Source: Sternotherus odoratus (lineage: Eukaryota > Chordata > Testudines > Kinosternidae). Taken from it: a stretch of 64,000 nt of DNA. Under the pieces are notes generated by a model that saw nothing but the letters and a program-made list of their open reading frames with translations, did no database searches and was not told the DNA's origin. Shown piece after piece: positions 29,661 through 41,524 of this stretch (positions are counted from its first letter, which is position 1; each line of letters begins with the position of its first letter). Made by a program: the position numbers and the translations under genes. Location: positions 30,131,390 through 30,195,389 of the forward strand of contig JAVMKO010000003.1 of the NCBI GenBank assembly GCA_032164245.1. Reading direction: 5' to 3'.

Positions 29661-32489
29661 GCTGCCACTGCATCCTGGCCAGACTTTATCAGGTAGAAGT
29701 GGCTCTGTCCTGCTCCCAACCCGACTGCCAGGGAGAGTGGCCGGATATGACGGGTGAGAGGCGCAGGGAGAGGAGGACAGCCAATCCTTTTCCACCCCTG
29801 ACAGGCCAATCTTGGGGGGCACTTGACCCTGCATGTCACCCCCTGCCTTGCCTCTGGCTAGAGCACGAGCAGAGGCAGGCTGCCAGAATACTAGGCAATG
29901 GAAACATTCCCACCAAGGTAGCAACATTGATCAGACTAGAAAGACTGCTTCCCTTAGAAGCCTATATGCCTGCCTTGGAGCCACCAGGGTGCGTCCTTAC
30001 CTATGGATGGCTGAACCCTGGTTGAATGGCATGAGGCCTATCAGGTAATTTGCCTCTAATGATTGATCACACTCTCTGGCTCAGGGGTGACTCATCAGGC
30101 TTAAACAGGCTCAGACTCTGACGTAACACAGACTGAGAGGCAACTCTGAGATGACTCATCACATACACGTTTAAGTGATGAAATTGTAGAACAGAAAAAA
30201 ATGAAAAAAGTCAAGAGGAAAAGAGCTTATTGTTACTGCTGTATTGCAATTTCCTTGGTTAAGCACTTAATTATTTAGTGGCACCCAACACAGCAGAGGA
30301 GAAGTTTTATTTTAAAATACATTGGAAAACAGTCAACAGAGTTTGAGAGATATTCATATGTTGTTTTAGTTGCAAGACATTTTCACCTTTGTTGGAATCT
30401 GTATGTAACTGCTTTAGGTTTTTCACATGCATCTCACCTGGATTCTTAAAAAAAATGAGGATTAAATAAAGTTAAATGCAGTGAATATTGCTTCCTTTTC
30501 CAAACACTAAAATTTGTGTTATTTAGTATGTGTTTTAATCTCATCTTAATAACCAACAACACCTATTTATTTTGGGACAGATCTTGACTGTAGGTTGAAC
30601 CAGGTAATATATCTAAATAGGGTCAACTGTGTCCATAAATAATTGGAAATGAGACCAGAGTGTGTGTGGGGTGTGGAGGGGTGAAATGAAAATCAGGCCT
30701 TTTGAATTACAGTTCACATCCAAGTGTGATGCAGATGCCAAGTGTTTGATAGCACTGGAATACTACAGTGATGAGCATAGGGTAAGAAGGATTACAATAG
30801 ACTAGAAGGAAAAAGTCTTTTCCAGAAAGAGGAATCATTCATATGCAAGGCATTAAAACAGCTAACATTTTATAGACAATAATAACAGTTTATTTAAGCT
30901 ATTGCACAGACTCCACGGCTGTTTAAACAAACTGCATGTACTTGTTCTGCTTTGTTTGCCGCCAGTCTTCTGTATCCTCTCTTAAAGGTTCCTTCACACA
31001 TGTATCTAACATCAAATGGCTGAGGAATGAGTTCTCCATAAATCTGTGTAAGATTAGAACTTTATAGAATTGCATGCCTCACTCCTTGGAAATGCTTCTA
31101 TAGTAACCTAAACATTAAGAAGTTTGGCTTTAAACACTCCTTTAGACTGGTAGAAAAGAGATGATGAAATGGAGGAAAGATGTGAGTAGGTAGAATTGGA
31201 GGGACAGAAGATGGAGAAGGACATGGAGAGACAAGAAACGGCCGCAGGAATTCTTCTCTCTCATCCAGTTCTTCTCCTCATCCTCCCACTCTTCTCTTTC
31301 TTTCCTTTATAGTCCTGTGTCCTGTCTCACCCTTCTGTTCTCTTCCTGACCCTTCTTTCCCCCTTCATTGTCTATCTCATCATGATGTGTATAGGCAGTT
31401 CCTGGGTAAGTGGATCCATGTCTTTAAATGAATGGATGAGTCTTGTTACTGAAATCTCAAGCAGGAGATTGAAGAGGAACACTACATGCCAAACTTTAAA
31501 TCATTGTCAGTGACTCACATATCTGTCAGTTAGCACAAAACTTTTTCTTACTCGGGCCTGAATCCATTTTTTTCATTCCAAAAGTGCAGAAAGCTAGAGA
31601 GTACCACCTTTCCCTCCACTTGTGCCAACAAGGTTTCCTCAAACCCTCTTACATAGACAATGATCTCTAAAAATGATACCTTGCATGCAGTTAAAGACTG
31701 GAAGACAGGTGAGAGTTCATATCGTTCCTTCTCTCATTGTTATTGTGGTCTGGCTTGATTTCAGTTTGATATTTGCTGTGACATGTGACAACTTTTCAGT
31801 GAAAGCGAAATAACACCTGCTGAATATGTCATTATAATCATTCCAAAGCTGTCAGCTTCACCTGCATTTATTCTGAGTGGCAATAATTGGTGTATGAAAA
31901 CCTGAATCTGTGATGTTCCATGGTTTGTTGAATGCTATGGGCCTAATCCTGTGAGGTGTCACCCACCCTCAACTCCTACTGCAGCCAATGAGGTTGAAGG
32001 TGCTCAGCCCTACACAGAAATGGGGCCTAGATCATGTCAATAGAGAAGTTTTCTCATGTCACTACTGTAAATTTATTCTGAACTAGATTAAGAAGCCAAG
32101 CAACTGACATTTTGCTCTTGGAAATACGAAATGTGGAGTCTTGTTTATGGCAAAAAAAGAGAAGCCAGTCAGGCTGATGAAAATCAAAGTAGCATGTCAC
32201 AATTGAGAGGGATGGAGCAAAGTCATCACAGAATACCTATAAGTAAACATTCGTAAAACTTCTTAAAATGCTTATTTCTCAAGATCCCACTGGAATATTT
32301 TCTCCAATATCAGGTGAGAAATGTGTTACAGATTCTTTGCAATATGCAGTGGAAGTGTTCTCACATAATCAGCATTTTCACATATATCACATGCATATCT
32401 CCTGAGTGACCATGAATAAAGAAGTCTTCTCGCAGATACATCTGAATTCAACAAAACTTCCACTAAGTGACTAATTTCTTTCTTTGACA
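29661..32489. other. Non-coding sequence, no gene recognised
   Basis: A GC-richer patch at 29650-30050 carries overlapping open frames on both strands (up to 137 residues) with no domain. About 31245-31380 is pyrimidine-rich. Nothing else stands out. Confidence 0.45.
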
Positions 32490-32757
32490 GGGTTACTGGC
32501 CTAGTAGATGGAGGGAAGCAGTAGATGTAATATAGCCTGATTTTAGTAAGGCTTTTCACACAGTCCCACATGATACCATTCTCAAAAGCAAGCTAGAGAA
32601 ATGTGTTTTAGACTAATTACTATAAGGTGAAAGCACAGCTGGTTGAAAGACTGTACTAAAAAAAGTTATCAGTGATCTGCTGTAACACTAGTGGGATCCC
32701 ACAGGGGTCAGTCATAGGTCCGGTACTAGTCAGTATTTTTTTTAATGATTAGATAGG
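32490..32757 (+). mobile_element. CR1 LINE fragment (middle of reverse transcriptase)
   Basis: GACAGGGTTACTGGCCTAGT, GATTTTAGTAAGGCTTTTCA, CACAGTCCCACATGA and GGGATCCCACAGGGGTCAGT follow the CR1 RT region (D-F-S-K-A-F, T-V-P-H, G-V-P-Q-G-S). Deletions and stops interrupt it, and both ends are missing. Confidence 0.8.
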
Positions 32758-33124
32758 GACTGGGCTGCAATCATGTTTTTCCTCACATCAGGAGAAGCAG
32801 AGCTCTACTTTCCTGCCTAGTCAATTCTGAACAGAGCTAGGTTTCCATTTTTAACTCCCCTCTCCATACCTGACTTCTGCTGCAGGTGTAGCAGGAAGGG
32901 GATAATGGTGGGGTGGGTGTCACAGTCTCATTAATCCCCTCCTTGACAATGTGGGACCTGTCTACCCCATCACAATTCCAGTGTGTATGAACCAGTGGGC
33001 TTGGATGTATAGGATTGTGTTTTCTTTCTGCTTTTCTAAGATTGGTGGCTGCAAGGTATCAAATTCTGAATGAGTAGCAGAATCAATGCATCAAGAAAGA
33101 TGTGGTATATTTCACAATAACAAT
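32758..33124. other. Non-coding sequence between CR1 and SINE
   Basis: No gene or named repeat seen. Confidence 0.5.
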
Positions 33125-33328
33125 GGGGTGGGAGGGATAGCTCAGTGGTTTGAGCATTGGCTTGCTAAAACCAGGGTTATGAGGTCTCATGGCTTGAGGG
33201 GGCCATTTAGGGATCTGGTGCAAAACTCAGTTGGATGATTTAGTTGCAGATGGGCCCTGCTTTGAGCAGGGGATTGGACTAGATGATCTCCTGAGATCTC
33301 TTCCAACCCTGATATTCTATGTATGATA
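33125..33328 (+). repeat. tRNA-derived SINE with a CR1-like tail
   Basis: The head GGAGGGATAGCTCAGTGGTT is a clear A box (TAGCTCAGTGGTTTGAG) of a tRNA-derived Pol III promoter, with a degraded B box at GGGTTATGAGGTCTC. The 3' half (CTGCTTTGAGCAGGGGATTG, GACTAGATGATCTCCTGAG, then ATTCTATG) is the CR1 3' tail. Sharing a LINE tail is the known way such SINEs borrow LINE machinery, and this pairing is described for turtle SINEs. It ends without a perfect terminal repeat. Confidence 0.85.
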
Positions 33329-34516
33329 AAATTGAAAAGGAGATGGTGATCTGCAAGTTAGCCTGAGGTTATTTAGTAAAGTCAAAATTCAGGGCTACTT
33401 ATACAGACTTTTCAGAGAACACCCTGTTCCTTTAGAAGTATTTTTACCACACACTTCTTTCCCTCCAGCCGCCTACCTGATTGTCCTGAAAGCTGCTATA
33501 TTGCATTATTCCTGAAGTCTAAACCTACCCCACACCTCAGTTAAAGTTCACAATTGAACTATATGAGTAAGCAGAGAAGTTTAACTTGAAAACACACATA
33601 TGCTGTAGTATTTTTCACAGCAAGTCTGTGAGGTATAATTTTGCCAATAGATAACTGTGGCTGGGCCAGACAGTTCAGCCACAACAGCTGATGGTCACTG
33701 TATTAATGGTAGAGCATGGGAGGCTAAATCACAGCTCACAAGATGCATGTGGCTCTTTTCCAGTTAAAGTGCAGCTTGCGGTGCCCCCTGTACCTCCTTC
33801 ATTTTTTGCCTACCAGACTGTGTGGGAGAGCTCAGGGCTTCTGCCCTGAGGTGGAACAGTAGGACCCTGTGCTTCTTCTGCCAGCGCGAAAAGGGATCTC
33901 AGACTTCATCCTGGAGAGAAACTGAAATTTGGTTGCCTGGGCCCAGTCACATGATCTTGGTCAGGATTCCGGAGGTAAATATTTGTTAGTATTCATTTGT
34001 TTTAGACATATTTCACTTTACAGTAATTCAGAGGAGCAAGAAATGGAATATGCATGTGTAAAACTTTTATTTAAAAAGTTTCCTTTTCGTTTGGGATATC
34101 TACTGAGAGAGAATATTAAATATATATTTCTATTTTGTAAAAATGATTTTTTGGTTCTGGTTTCCCCCTCTTCCCTTTTGCCAGGACACCTATTTCTCAA
34201 TATTGATGACGAAGTTCCCACACAAAAAGGATATACACTCCATAGAGATTTACACTGAGAGTAAAAATAATCAAGAAAAGCTCAGATATCATAATATCCC
34301 ACAGTATTGTCAGGGAAGCATGGTAAAATGATGGATTTTATAGCTTTTATAAACTTTTTTTTTATTCCAATAACTTTTAGAAAGCCATTAAATTAATCAG
34401 TTGCTAACTACATCCTTTCATAAACATTATCAATATAAAAACCAGATATGTTCAACTTTTAAGTAAAATAACAATTGCAATTTTCAAAAGTAATCAAGAA
34501 AAATAGCTTGGGAATT
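33329..34516. other. Non-coding sequence, no gene recognised
   Basis: The open frame at 33929-34258 (109 residues) has no recognisable domain and lies in AT-rich sequence. Confidence 0.45.
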
Positions 34517-34518
34517 AA

Positions 34519-34761
34519 GCTTGTCTATATAAACAATTAGTTTGCAACAAGCTGGGGTGTGAATACAAGCCTGCTATGCATTAACTGTTGTGTGGACCCT
34601 GTTGGCGTCCATTTATTAGAGCACTTTGATCTATTCCTAATTCAAAGAGGACTAAACCAAAGAGCATTAGTGCATTGTTCAGTCATATACATATCCAGTT
34701 AGACTACAGCAGACTACTGATATGCCAACATGCTGAGAATTAAATATTTGTGTAGACAAGT
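34519..34761. mobile_element. MITE-like element with GCTTGTCTA ends
   Basis: The left end GCTTGTCTATATAAACAATT and the right end, read inward, ACTTGTCTACACAAATATTT form a short imperfect inverted repeat. TTGTCTA is the same end motif as in the elements at 2762 and 35136. No open frame. Edges are approximate. Confidence 0.55.
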
Positions 34762-34949
34762 TCTCTGACTGCTTTAGTGATGGGCTAGATATTCATGAAT
34801 ATTTACATGAATAAAAGTACCAGATAAATGGAACTTTTAGGCACCTATACTGCTTAGGTACTTTTGCGAATCCCACTAGGCACCTCTCTACAACTAAAAA
34901 ACTTAGAAAATCTTGCCCTTGGGCACTTGTGAAAGTGTTATCATAATGC

Positions 34950-35110
34950 TTGTCTACGGGGTGAGGGGAGCGTGCTAGTGTGCAGTAAGCTAGAGTGTGG
35001 ATTTAAAGGGCACTAGCAACTCTGCACTAACTCTCTGTGTGGACACTGTTACTGTTCACTAACAGGACCTTCAGGCAATTTAGTTTAATGCACTTCTAAA
35101 GTACATTAAG
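34950..35110 (+). mobile_element. Half of a foldback MITE related to 35136-35428
   Basis: It starts GCTTGTCTACGGGGTGAG and shares the CTAGTG, CACTAGC, GCACTAACT and GTGTGGAC word order with the next element, but lacks the second arm. Probably a truncated relative. Confidence 0.5.
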
Positions 35111-35135
35111 GAAATGATCACAAAGGCACTTTTAC

Positions 35136-35428
35136 GGCTTGTTTACATGGTGCATTAGTCTGTACCAGAGAGGTATAAAATCTAGTGCACACTAGCATGC
35201 CAGGCACTAACTGGCCCATGTGAAATGTGGAAACTGCTGGTGCGCACTAAAAGTTCCCGAGTATGCATGAATATGGTCCTGTTTCAAACAGTGCTACATT
35301 AACGTGCATTAGGGAACTTTTAGTATGCACCAGACATGTACACATGAGCTAGTTAGTGCACGACATGCTAGTGGGATTTAGAATTTACACTCCTCTGGTG
35401 CTGACTAAAGGATCCAGTAAACAAGCCC
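35136..35428. mobile_element. Foldback MITE (about 290 bp palindrome)
   Basis: The outer ends GGCTTGTTTACATGGTGCAT and, inward from the right, GGGCTTGTTTACTGGATC are followed by paired blocks all the way in: CACTAGCATG, GCACTAACT, CATGTG, and GCACTAAAAGTTCCC near the centre. Nearly the whole element can fold into one long hairpin. No open frame and no clear target duplication. Confidence 0.8.
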
Positions 35429-35430
35429 TC

Positions 35431-37714
35431 AGTGACCAACCACACAACACAAATAACTAACACTGAACAGTCAACTAGGAGCCTGAGAACTGTTTGTTGA
35501 AAGTAGTCAGCAAATACTTCTGAATAAGGAATAGAGTCCTGGAAAATAATATTGGTTTGCTAAGGATTCCTTTGCCAGAAGAAGGGGCAAATGTATAATA
35601 AATATCACTCAGAAGGTTCAATTTAACCCTGCTATAATTTAGAAGTTAACTTCATTTCAGATAAATATGCCAAAGTAAAGATGATTATTTGTCCCTTATT
35701 TCACTGCCTAAATTGCAAACATTGAGTGGAAATCTCTTAAAAAGAGATATTGGATATTTTCCAGTACTTTCTGCTTCTACATGGTTTGGTTCACATTTGA
35801 AGCATACTTGTGTGTTGGTCCTTATGTTTTTTCACTGAATTGCTTCACTCATTCCTTATCTCTCAGCCTCTCAGAGCGACAAGTACAACATGCAACACTG
35901 AAATGGGCACCTCATTTCCCCCATTCTTTATTATTCTCTTCCTCCCTTTGCTCCTTTCTTCCTTATCCTTTCTTTTCTTTTTCTATCTTTCCGACTGTCA
36001 TTTTGCTGCCCCCATCCTTGCATTGTTAATCCCTTGTTCCTACAAACTTCTTTTCTTTTCACCATCTTCTATCACCTTCAGCCTCTTTGCTTTCTCCATT
36101 TCCCTTTCCTTTCCTCCTACTGTTGGAGTGCTGTTCTTCAATCTCCCATACTGCCAGATTCCTTCTGATCTTTTTGACTGGCTTTCTGCTCCTTCTTTGG
36201 CTTGCTCCTGCTCCATTGAAGTCTCAGTGTTTTTTGCTATTGATTTCTAAAGGTGTAGGGATGCACCCTGCGTCTGTGATGGGTGGGCAGTGCAGGAAGT
36301 ACATTCCCTTTCCTTGATGGTTTCTAATGACATTGCAAAGGAAAAAGTCCTGTGTGGTGAAAGGGGGAAATAAAAATCAGGGAATCATTTGTACAAAACA
36401 GAAAAAATGTTTTTCATTATGACGCTGTCTCTGTTTATCAGAGGAAGCTCACCAGACCCAGCATGATGGGGGCTGTGTTGAGTGGCATTCTCACACCATG
36501 GGATTTTTTAGCAATATGGATATCAGGTTAGGGGGTCCTAAAAAAAGGATACCCTGCTGAATGTGTGTTAGAGGAATTATTCTCCAGAGCAGTTTGGTGT
36601 GACTGCAGAAGTAAGGTAGTGGCTGGGGCTAGTTGCCAAATGGCTCCCAGTTATGCAATTAAACAGGTGATTCCCTTATGTGATTCAGGCTGTTCTCATT
36701 CACAGTATGAACTTTAGGATGTTCTGGCAGTCACTGCTTTAATTTCCTGCTCAATTTCACATCCAAATTTTAAATGATCTGAATTTCTGAAGCAAAACTA
36801 AAGTGCCAAAATGTGACACAATCAATTCATATTAGGTCAAATACTACAGTCCCATTTTGGATTGTTCAAAAACTGCAGAATGTGCTTAATCTGCCCAAAG
36901 TAAATCAGTAACTTCCATCACTACTGTTCTTTCAACTGTAGTTTTTAGTCTTCTGTAACATAGGATGGGGCATGAAAAGTCAAAAAGTTTCATTTTCTAT
37001 CATATTCTGCCACTGAGGTTAGGCCATTGTACAACTATAGTAAATTGGTCAGTAACAGCTGTGAAGTACAGAACCTTCCAAATAAACAATCCACATAAAA
37101 GAAAAGTCGGGTAATTTTTGTTGTTCAGAATTTAGTTTGACAGAGAAAAAGTTCTGCTTTGCCTTACAAATCTCAGTAAGAATCATATTAAATGCAATCT
37201 GATTCTGGACATCTTCAACCAGTTAAATAGGCACAACAGGAAACAGTCAAGCCTCATTGAAAATCAGAGTCCTTGATGAGTTATGAGAAAGTCTATGTTT
37301 TGTTTCCAAATTAAAGAAGGTTAATATATTTATTTCCTTTGCCTTCCTTTCTCCCAGGCTTTTGAAAACAAATTGGGAAGGAAGAAGTCAAAAAGTTAAA
37401 TGAAAGCAGTGAAAATACCATCAAATTATTTCTTTCCATTGTGAAACTCATCCATAAGGTCATACACAAAATATCAAATGCCAGAATGTTTCCTTGATCT
37501 AGGTGTCCAGACAGAAAGAACTCTGTTTCCATCTTGCTGAAGAAAATAAATAGAAATATTTTCTAACCTGAACCATAAGTCTGATTGGCTACTCCTGTTA
37601 TTGGTTGGCATGAAAGCCAGACTCAGGAAAGTGGGAAATAGATTTCCAAATAGAGCAAGTACTACAAAACACATGAAAAGAGCCCAACACAGCATGGGTG
37701 TCTGACAGGCAGTG
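35431..37714. other. Non-coding sequence with a pyrimidine-rich stretch
   Basis: About 35850-36240 is strongly CT-rich on the plus strand, which creates three overlapping open frames (35781-36317) rich in Phe, Leu and Ser. I read them as low-complexity artefacts. No other feature recognised. Confidence 0.5.
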
Positions 37715-37739
37715 TCTGTGTGTGTGTATATATATATAG

Positions 37740-38153
37740 TGACAGATCGCTTTCTCACCCCTCTTCAAACACAGGCAGGAAACTCTTCTTTGGCAACAGT
37801 GCTCTTTATTTCACAGTGCAAGGCCCCACCACCAATATACACAGCCTTATACACAGCTGTATAGCTTACAGCTCTAACACAACTCTATATAGTTCAGCTT
37901 TGTCAGGCCTCAAGCCTCAGCTCTTTCAGCTCTGTATCTTTCTCTCTCACTCCTCCACACTACTATACCACCCCCACCCTGGGCTTTCTTCCTGGCAGGC
38001 TTTTATCCCTCCTGGGGAGGCTGCCAGGTGCAACCCATCCAGGCTGATTGCCCTTCAGCCCAGGTGGCTAATTAGGCCTTCTGCAAGGGAGGTTTGCAGA
38101 GGGCTTTTCTCCCTCTTAAAGGGGCGGCAGGCTGGGTCAGGCCCACCCTGCCA
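37740..38153 (-). mobile_element. Solo LTR of an endogenous retrovirus-like element
   Basis: On the minus strand it starts TGGCAGGGTGGGCCTGACCC, has GATAAAAG (TATA-like, plus coordinates 38000-38007), an AATAAA signal (37805-37810) and ends GATCTGTCA. TG..CA ends, a promoter and a polyadenylation signal in that order are the layout of an LTR. It sits inside a TA-rich microsatellite (37728-37738 and 38155-38171), so its target duplication cannot be read. No internal viral genes adjoin it. A partial relative is at 41525-41764. Confidence 0.72.
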
Positions 38154-38661
38154 CTATATATATATATATAAGATCAAGCTGTGTCATGATAGAGTTACTA
38201 GAAAGTAATTTAATGGCTCTGTTATAGTTACAGGACTACCTGCACCTCTGTCCCTTCCTAGTGTTTCTGAATTCACACTCCTCGTATGCCAGGCCCAGTT
38301 CCTTTATCTCTCCAAATGTGGGATTCTGCAATTCTTCTACTCATAGACTATGACCTCAACTACAGCACCCAGTACAGTACCATGGAAATCAACAATGCTC
38401 GCCCCAGAAACACCTACGGTTCTTCCCTTTGGGTGCTGGAAACCAGTTGTGTATGGTGACAAAACAGCTGTCTTAAAACAAGAGAGTGTGGTTTATTTAG
38501 CAGTAGGGAAAAAAACATTAGAGCAAAGGGGAATAAAGCAACAGTCTACATGGATTCTTTTTTACCTAGGTCCTGCCATCTCATATCATAGTTTCTCTAG
38601 GCACCCCATTGATCTCCTCTGTCTGAGTCTTATATCCTCTGTTTGCTCTTCCTTTCCCCTC
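38154..38661. other. TA microsatellite and non-coding sequence
   Basis: An (AT)n run at 38155-38171 is the right half of the microsatellite that holds the LTR. The following sequence shows no gene. Confidence 0.55.
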
Positions 38662-38976
38662 ATAGATTCATAGATTCTAAGGAAAACTATGATCGTCAAG
38701 ACTTTAAAAAAGGGATGAAGGAGGATCCAGGGAAATATAGGCCAGTTAGCCTCACCTCAGTCCCTGGAAAAATCACAGAGCAGGTCTTCAAGGAATCAAT
38801 TCTGAAGTACTTAAAGGAGAGGAAAGTGATTATGAACAGTCAGCATGGATTCATCAAGAGCAAGTCATGCCTGACCAACCTAATTGCCTTCTATGATGAG
38901 ATAACTGCTCTGTGGATGAGGGGAAAGCAGTGGATGTGCTATTCCTTGAGTTTAGCAAAGCTTCTGATACGGTCTT

Positions 38977-39692
38977 TGTTATAAGTGTCAAGTGCTGGAG
39001 AGGGTTAATGTTACCTGAGAACAAGTGACGTAAGAGCTTCCCTGCCATGAGGCAAGGAGGGAGTTTAATTTCAGTTGAGTTCGGCTGGCCATGTAGCTTG
39101 GCAAGGGTCCCGGAGCGTCTCTGGCTGTTAAGAATGATTCTACTTCCTTCTTATATTCCTACTTAGCTAACTGTAAGTGATCTTTTAATTTCATAAGTTC
39201 TGTGCCTATTTGGGGTGTCTCTACCCTTTTCAGAAGGGTAGTTAGGGAACTCTAAATTGTAAGTTGTACTGTGCCTATGTTCTAATCACTTTTCTTTATT
39301 AAATCTTTTAGTTATAAAAAGCGTTTGGTTTATTTCCCTTAAAGTTTTCTCTGCTTCCAGACTGGGAAGAGAGGAGGGAGGGAAGTAAGTAAAAGGACCA
39401 GCTCAGGGTAGGAGCTGAGGAGCGGAGTCTGTCTCTACCTTCAGCCGAGAAGGGGGAGGGGGAGGCTGACAGAGTTAGGTTTTGGGGAGTCTGAGTACCC
39501 CACTCCAGGGCTTTGGAGATCTACTCAGATGGTGGCAGCCGGGGGTCGCCAAGTTCCCAGCTGGTAAAGTGTGGGAGTCTGGGGGTGTAGAGAATTAACT
39601 TAAGCTGGGGAGCAGTTAAAGTTATTTGGTTCATGCTTAAAGGAGTTACTTTTCTGTACCCGGGGTTCAGAGAAGGGGGGGGTGACACTCTT
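38977..39692 (+). mobile_element. Interspersed element of unknown class, copy 2 (716 bp), inside CR1
   Basis: Colinear with 26928-27673: TGTTATAAGTGTCAAGTGCT at the start, CTGAGAACAAGTGACGTAAG, TTTATTAAATCTTTTAGTTA, GATGGTGGCAGCCG, and GACACTCTT at the end. The interrupted CR1 fixes the edges: TACGGTCT at 38968-38975 is repeated as TACAGTCT at 39693-39700, one mismatch in 8. Removing one copy with the insert restores CR1 continuity. No reading frame. Confidence 0.82.
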
Positions 39693-40741
39693 TACAGTCT
39701 CCCACAGTATTCTTGCCAGCAAGTTAAAGAAGTATGGGCTGGATGAATGGACCATAAGGTGGCTAGATCGTCGGGCTCAATGGGTAGTGATCAATGGCTC
39801 CATGTCTAGTTGGCAGCCGGTATCAAGAGGAGTTCCCCAAGGGTTGGTCCTGGGGCCAGTTTTATTCAATATCTTTATCAATGATCTGGAGGATGGTGTG
39901 GACTGCACCATCAGCAAGTTTGCAGATGACACTAAACTGGGAGGAGTGGTAGATACGCTTCAGGGTAGGGATAGGATACCGAGGGACCTAGACAAATTAG
40001 AGAATTGGGGCAAAAGAAATCTGATGAGGTTCAATAAGGACAAGTGCAGAGTCCTGCACTTAGGATGGAAGAACCCTATGCACTGCTAGAGACTAGGGAC
40101 CGAATGGCTTGGCAGCAGTTCTGGAGAAAAGGACCAAGGGGTTACAGTGGACAAGAAGCTAGGTATGAGTCAACAGTGTGCCCTTGTTGCCAAGAAGGCC
40201 AATGGCATTTTGGGCTGTATAAGTAGAGGCATTGCCAGAAAATTGAGGGATGTGATCATTCCCCTATATTTGGCATTGGTGAAGCCTCATCTGGAGTACT
40301 GTGTCCAGTTTTGGGCTCCATGCTACAAGAAGGATATGGAAAAATTGGAAAGAGGCAGAGGACAACAAAAATTATTAGGGAGCTAGAGAACGTGACTTAT
40401 GAGGGAACTGGGACTATTTAGTTTGCAGAAGACAAGAATGAGGGGGGGATTTAACAGCTACTTTTAACTACTTGAAAGGGGGTTCCAAAGAGGATGGATC
40501 TAGGCAGTTCTCAGTGGTACCAGATGACAGAATAAGGAGTAATGGTCTCAAGTTGCAGTGGGGGAGGTTTAGGTTGGATATTAGGAAAAAACTTTTTCAC
40601 TAGGACTGGAATGGGTTACCTAGGGAGATTGTGGAATCTCCTTCCTTAGAAGTTTTTAAGGTCAGGCTTGACAAAGCCCTGGCTGGGATGATTTAGTTGG
40701 GGATTTAGTTCAGGATTAGGCCTGCTTTGAGCAGGGGGTTG

Positions 40742-41025
40742 GGGCTTGTCCTCACTGGGGGGGGGATCGACGGCAGATACGCAACTTCAGCTACGTGAAT
40801 CACGTAGCTGAAGTTTGCGTATCTGCCGCCGACTTACCGCTCGTCCCCACGGCAGCGGCAGTCGGCGGCACGCTCCCCCGTTGACTCCAGCTTGCGCTTC
40901 CCGGCGAGCTGGAGTTCCAGAGTTGACGGGGGAGCTCCGGGCGATTGATTTATCGCGTCTTAGCGAGACGCAATAAATCGATCGCCAGAAGATCAATCTC
41001 TGGCAGCGCTAGTGAAGACCAGTCC
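40742..41025 (+). mobile_element. Harbinger-type MITE, copy D, inside CR1
   Basis: Ends GGGCTTGTCCTCACTG and, inward from the right, GGACTGGTCTTCACTA. The host CR1 phrase GGTTGGACTAGA is split, giving a 3 bp duplication TTG at 40739-40741 and 41026-41028. All three internal palindromes are present; the third (GATTTATCGCGTCT / AGACGCAATAAATC) is best preserved here. It must be younger than the CR1 copy. Confidence 0.92.
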
Positions 41026-41078
41026 TTGGACTAGACGACCTCCTGGGGCACCTTCCAACCCTGATATTCTATGATTCT

Positions 41079-41325
41079 ATTATTAGAAGGTCTCTTTCTA
41101 TAAGTCTATAATATGTAACTAAAATATTGTTGTATGTGAAGTAAATAAGGTTTTAAAAATGTTTAAGAAGCTTCATTTAAAATTAAATTAAAATGCAGAG
41201 CCCCCAGACCAGTGGCCAGTTACCGGGCAGGGTACTAAAAATGTGCTTGCTTGTTAAGAAAAACCACCTGGAAGAGTATATGGAACAGCACCACCCGGTG
41301 ACACCTTCATAAGAATACTATGAAG
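41079..41325. other. Non-coding sequence
   Basis: Short AT-rich spacer after the CR1 tail. Nothing recognised. Confidence 0.5.
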
Positions 41326-41458
41326 TGTTGTAATAGCCATGCCCTCCTGGGACATTACAGAGACATGGGGAATGAGGTAATATCTTTTTGGGGATCAATT
41401 TCTGTTGATGAAAGAGACAAGTTATACAGTTCTCTTCCTCAGGTCTGGGAACTCTCTT
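41326..41458 (+). repeat. Dispersed repeat (GAGGTAAYATCTTTT family), copy 2
   Basis: Shares GTAATAGCCATG, GAATGAGGTAATATCTTTTT, TTCTGTTGATG and CTCAGGTCTGGGAACTC with the copy at 1912-2020 (or the extended family). It is longer at the 3' side than the first copy. Confidence 0.6.
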
Positions 41459-41524
41459 CTTCCTGGCTCACAGGGATCCAGAGTCTGTATTACTCCTCCC
41501 TATCCTGCTTCCCTAGCCTCCTTC

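Larger units (their letters stand above)
38662..41078 (+). pseudogene. CR1 LINE, 5'-truncated, with two nested insertions
   Basis: About 1.4 kb of CR1 split into three parts. It starts in the reverse transcriptase (KYRPVSLTSVPGKI, NSQHGFIKSKSCLTNLIAFY), continues after an insert with [34 protein letters not shown] and the catalytic FADDTKLGG, then the C-terminal part (KVYR-less CR1 type: [40 protein letters not shown]) and the 3' tail ending GATATTCTATGATTCTATTA. Inserts are the unknown element (38977-39692) and a Harbinger MITE (40742-41025). Small deletions and stops (for example before WLDRRAQ and at 40089) show it is dead. The first 23 bases (TCATAGATTCATAGATTCTA) look like the reversed 3' end of another CR1. 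Confidence 0.9.

Noticed and set aside
35781..36317. Three plus-strand frames rich in Phe, Leu and Ser that look like membrane proteins
   Set aside because: The sequence is a pyrimidine-rich tract; the hydrophobicity follows from T and C content.
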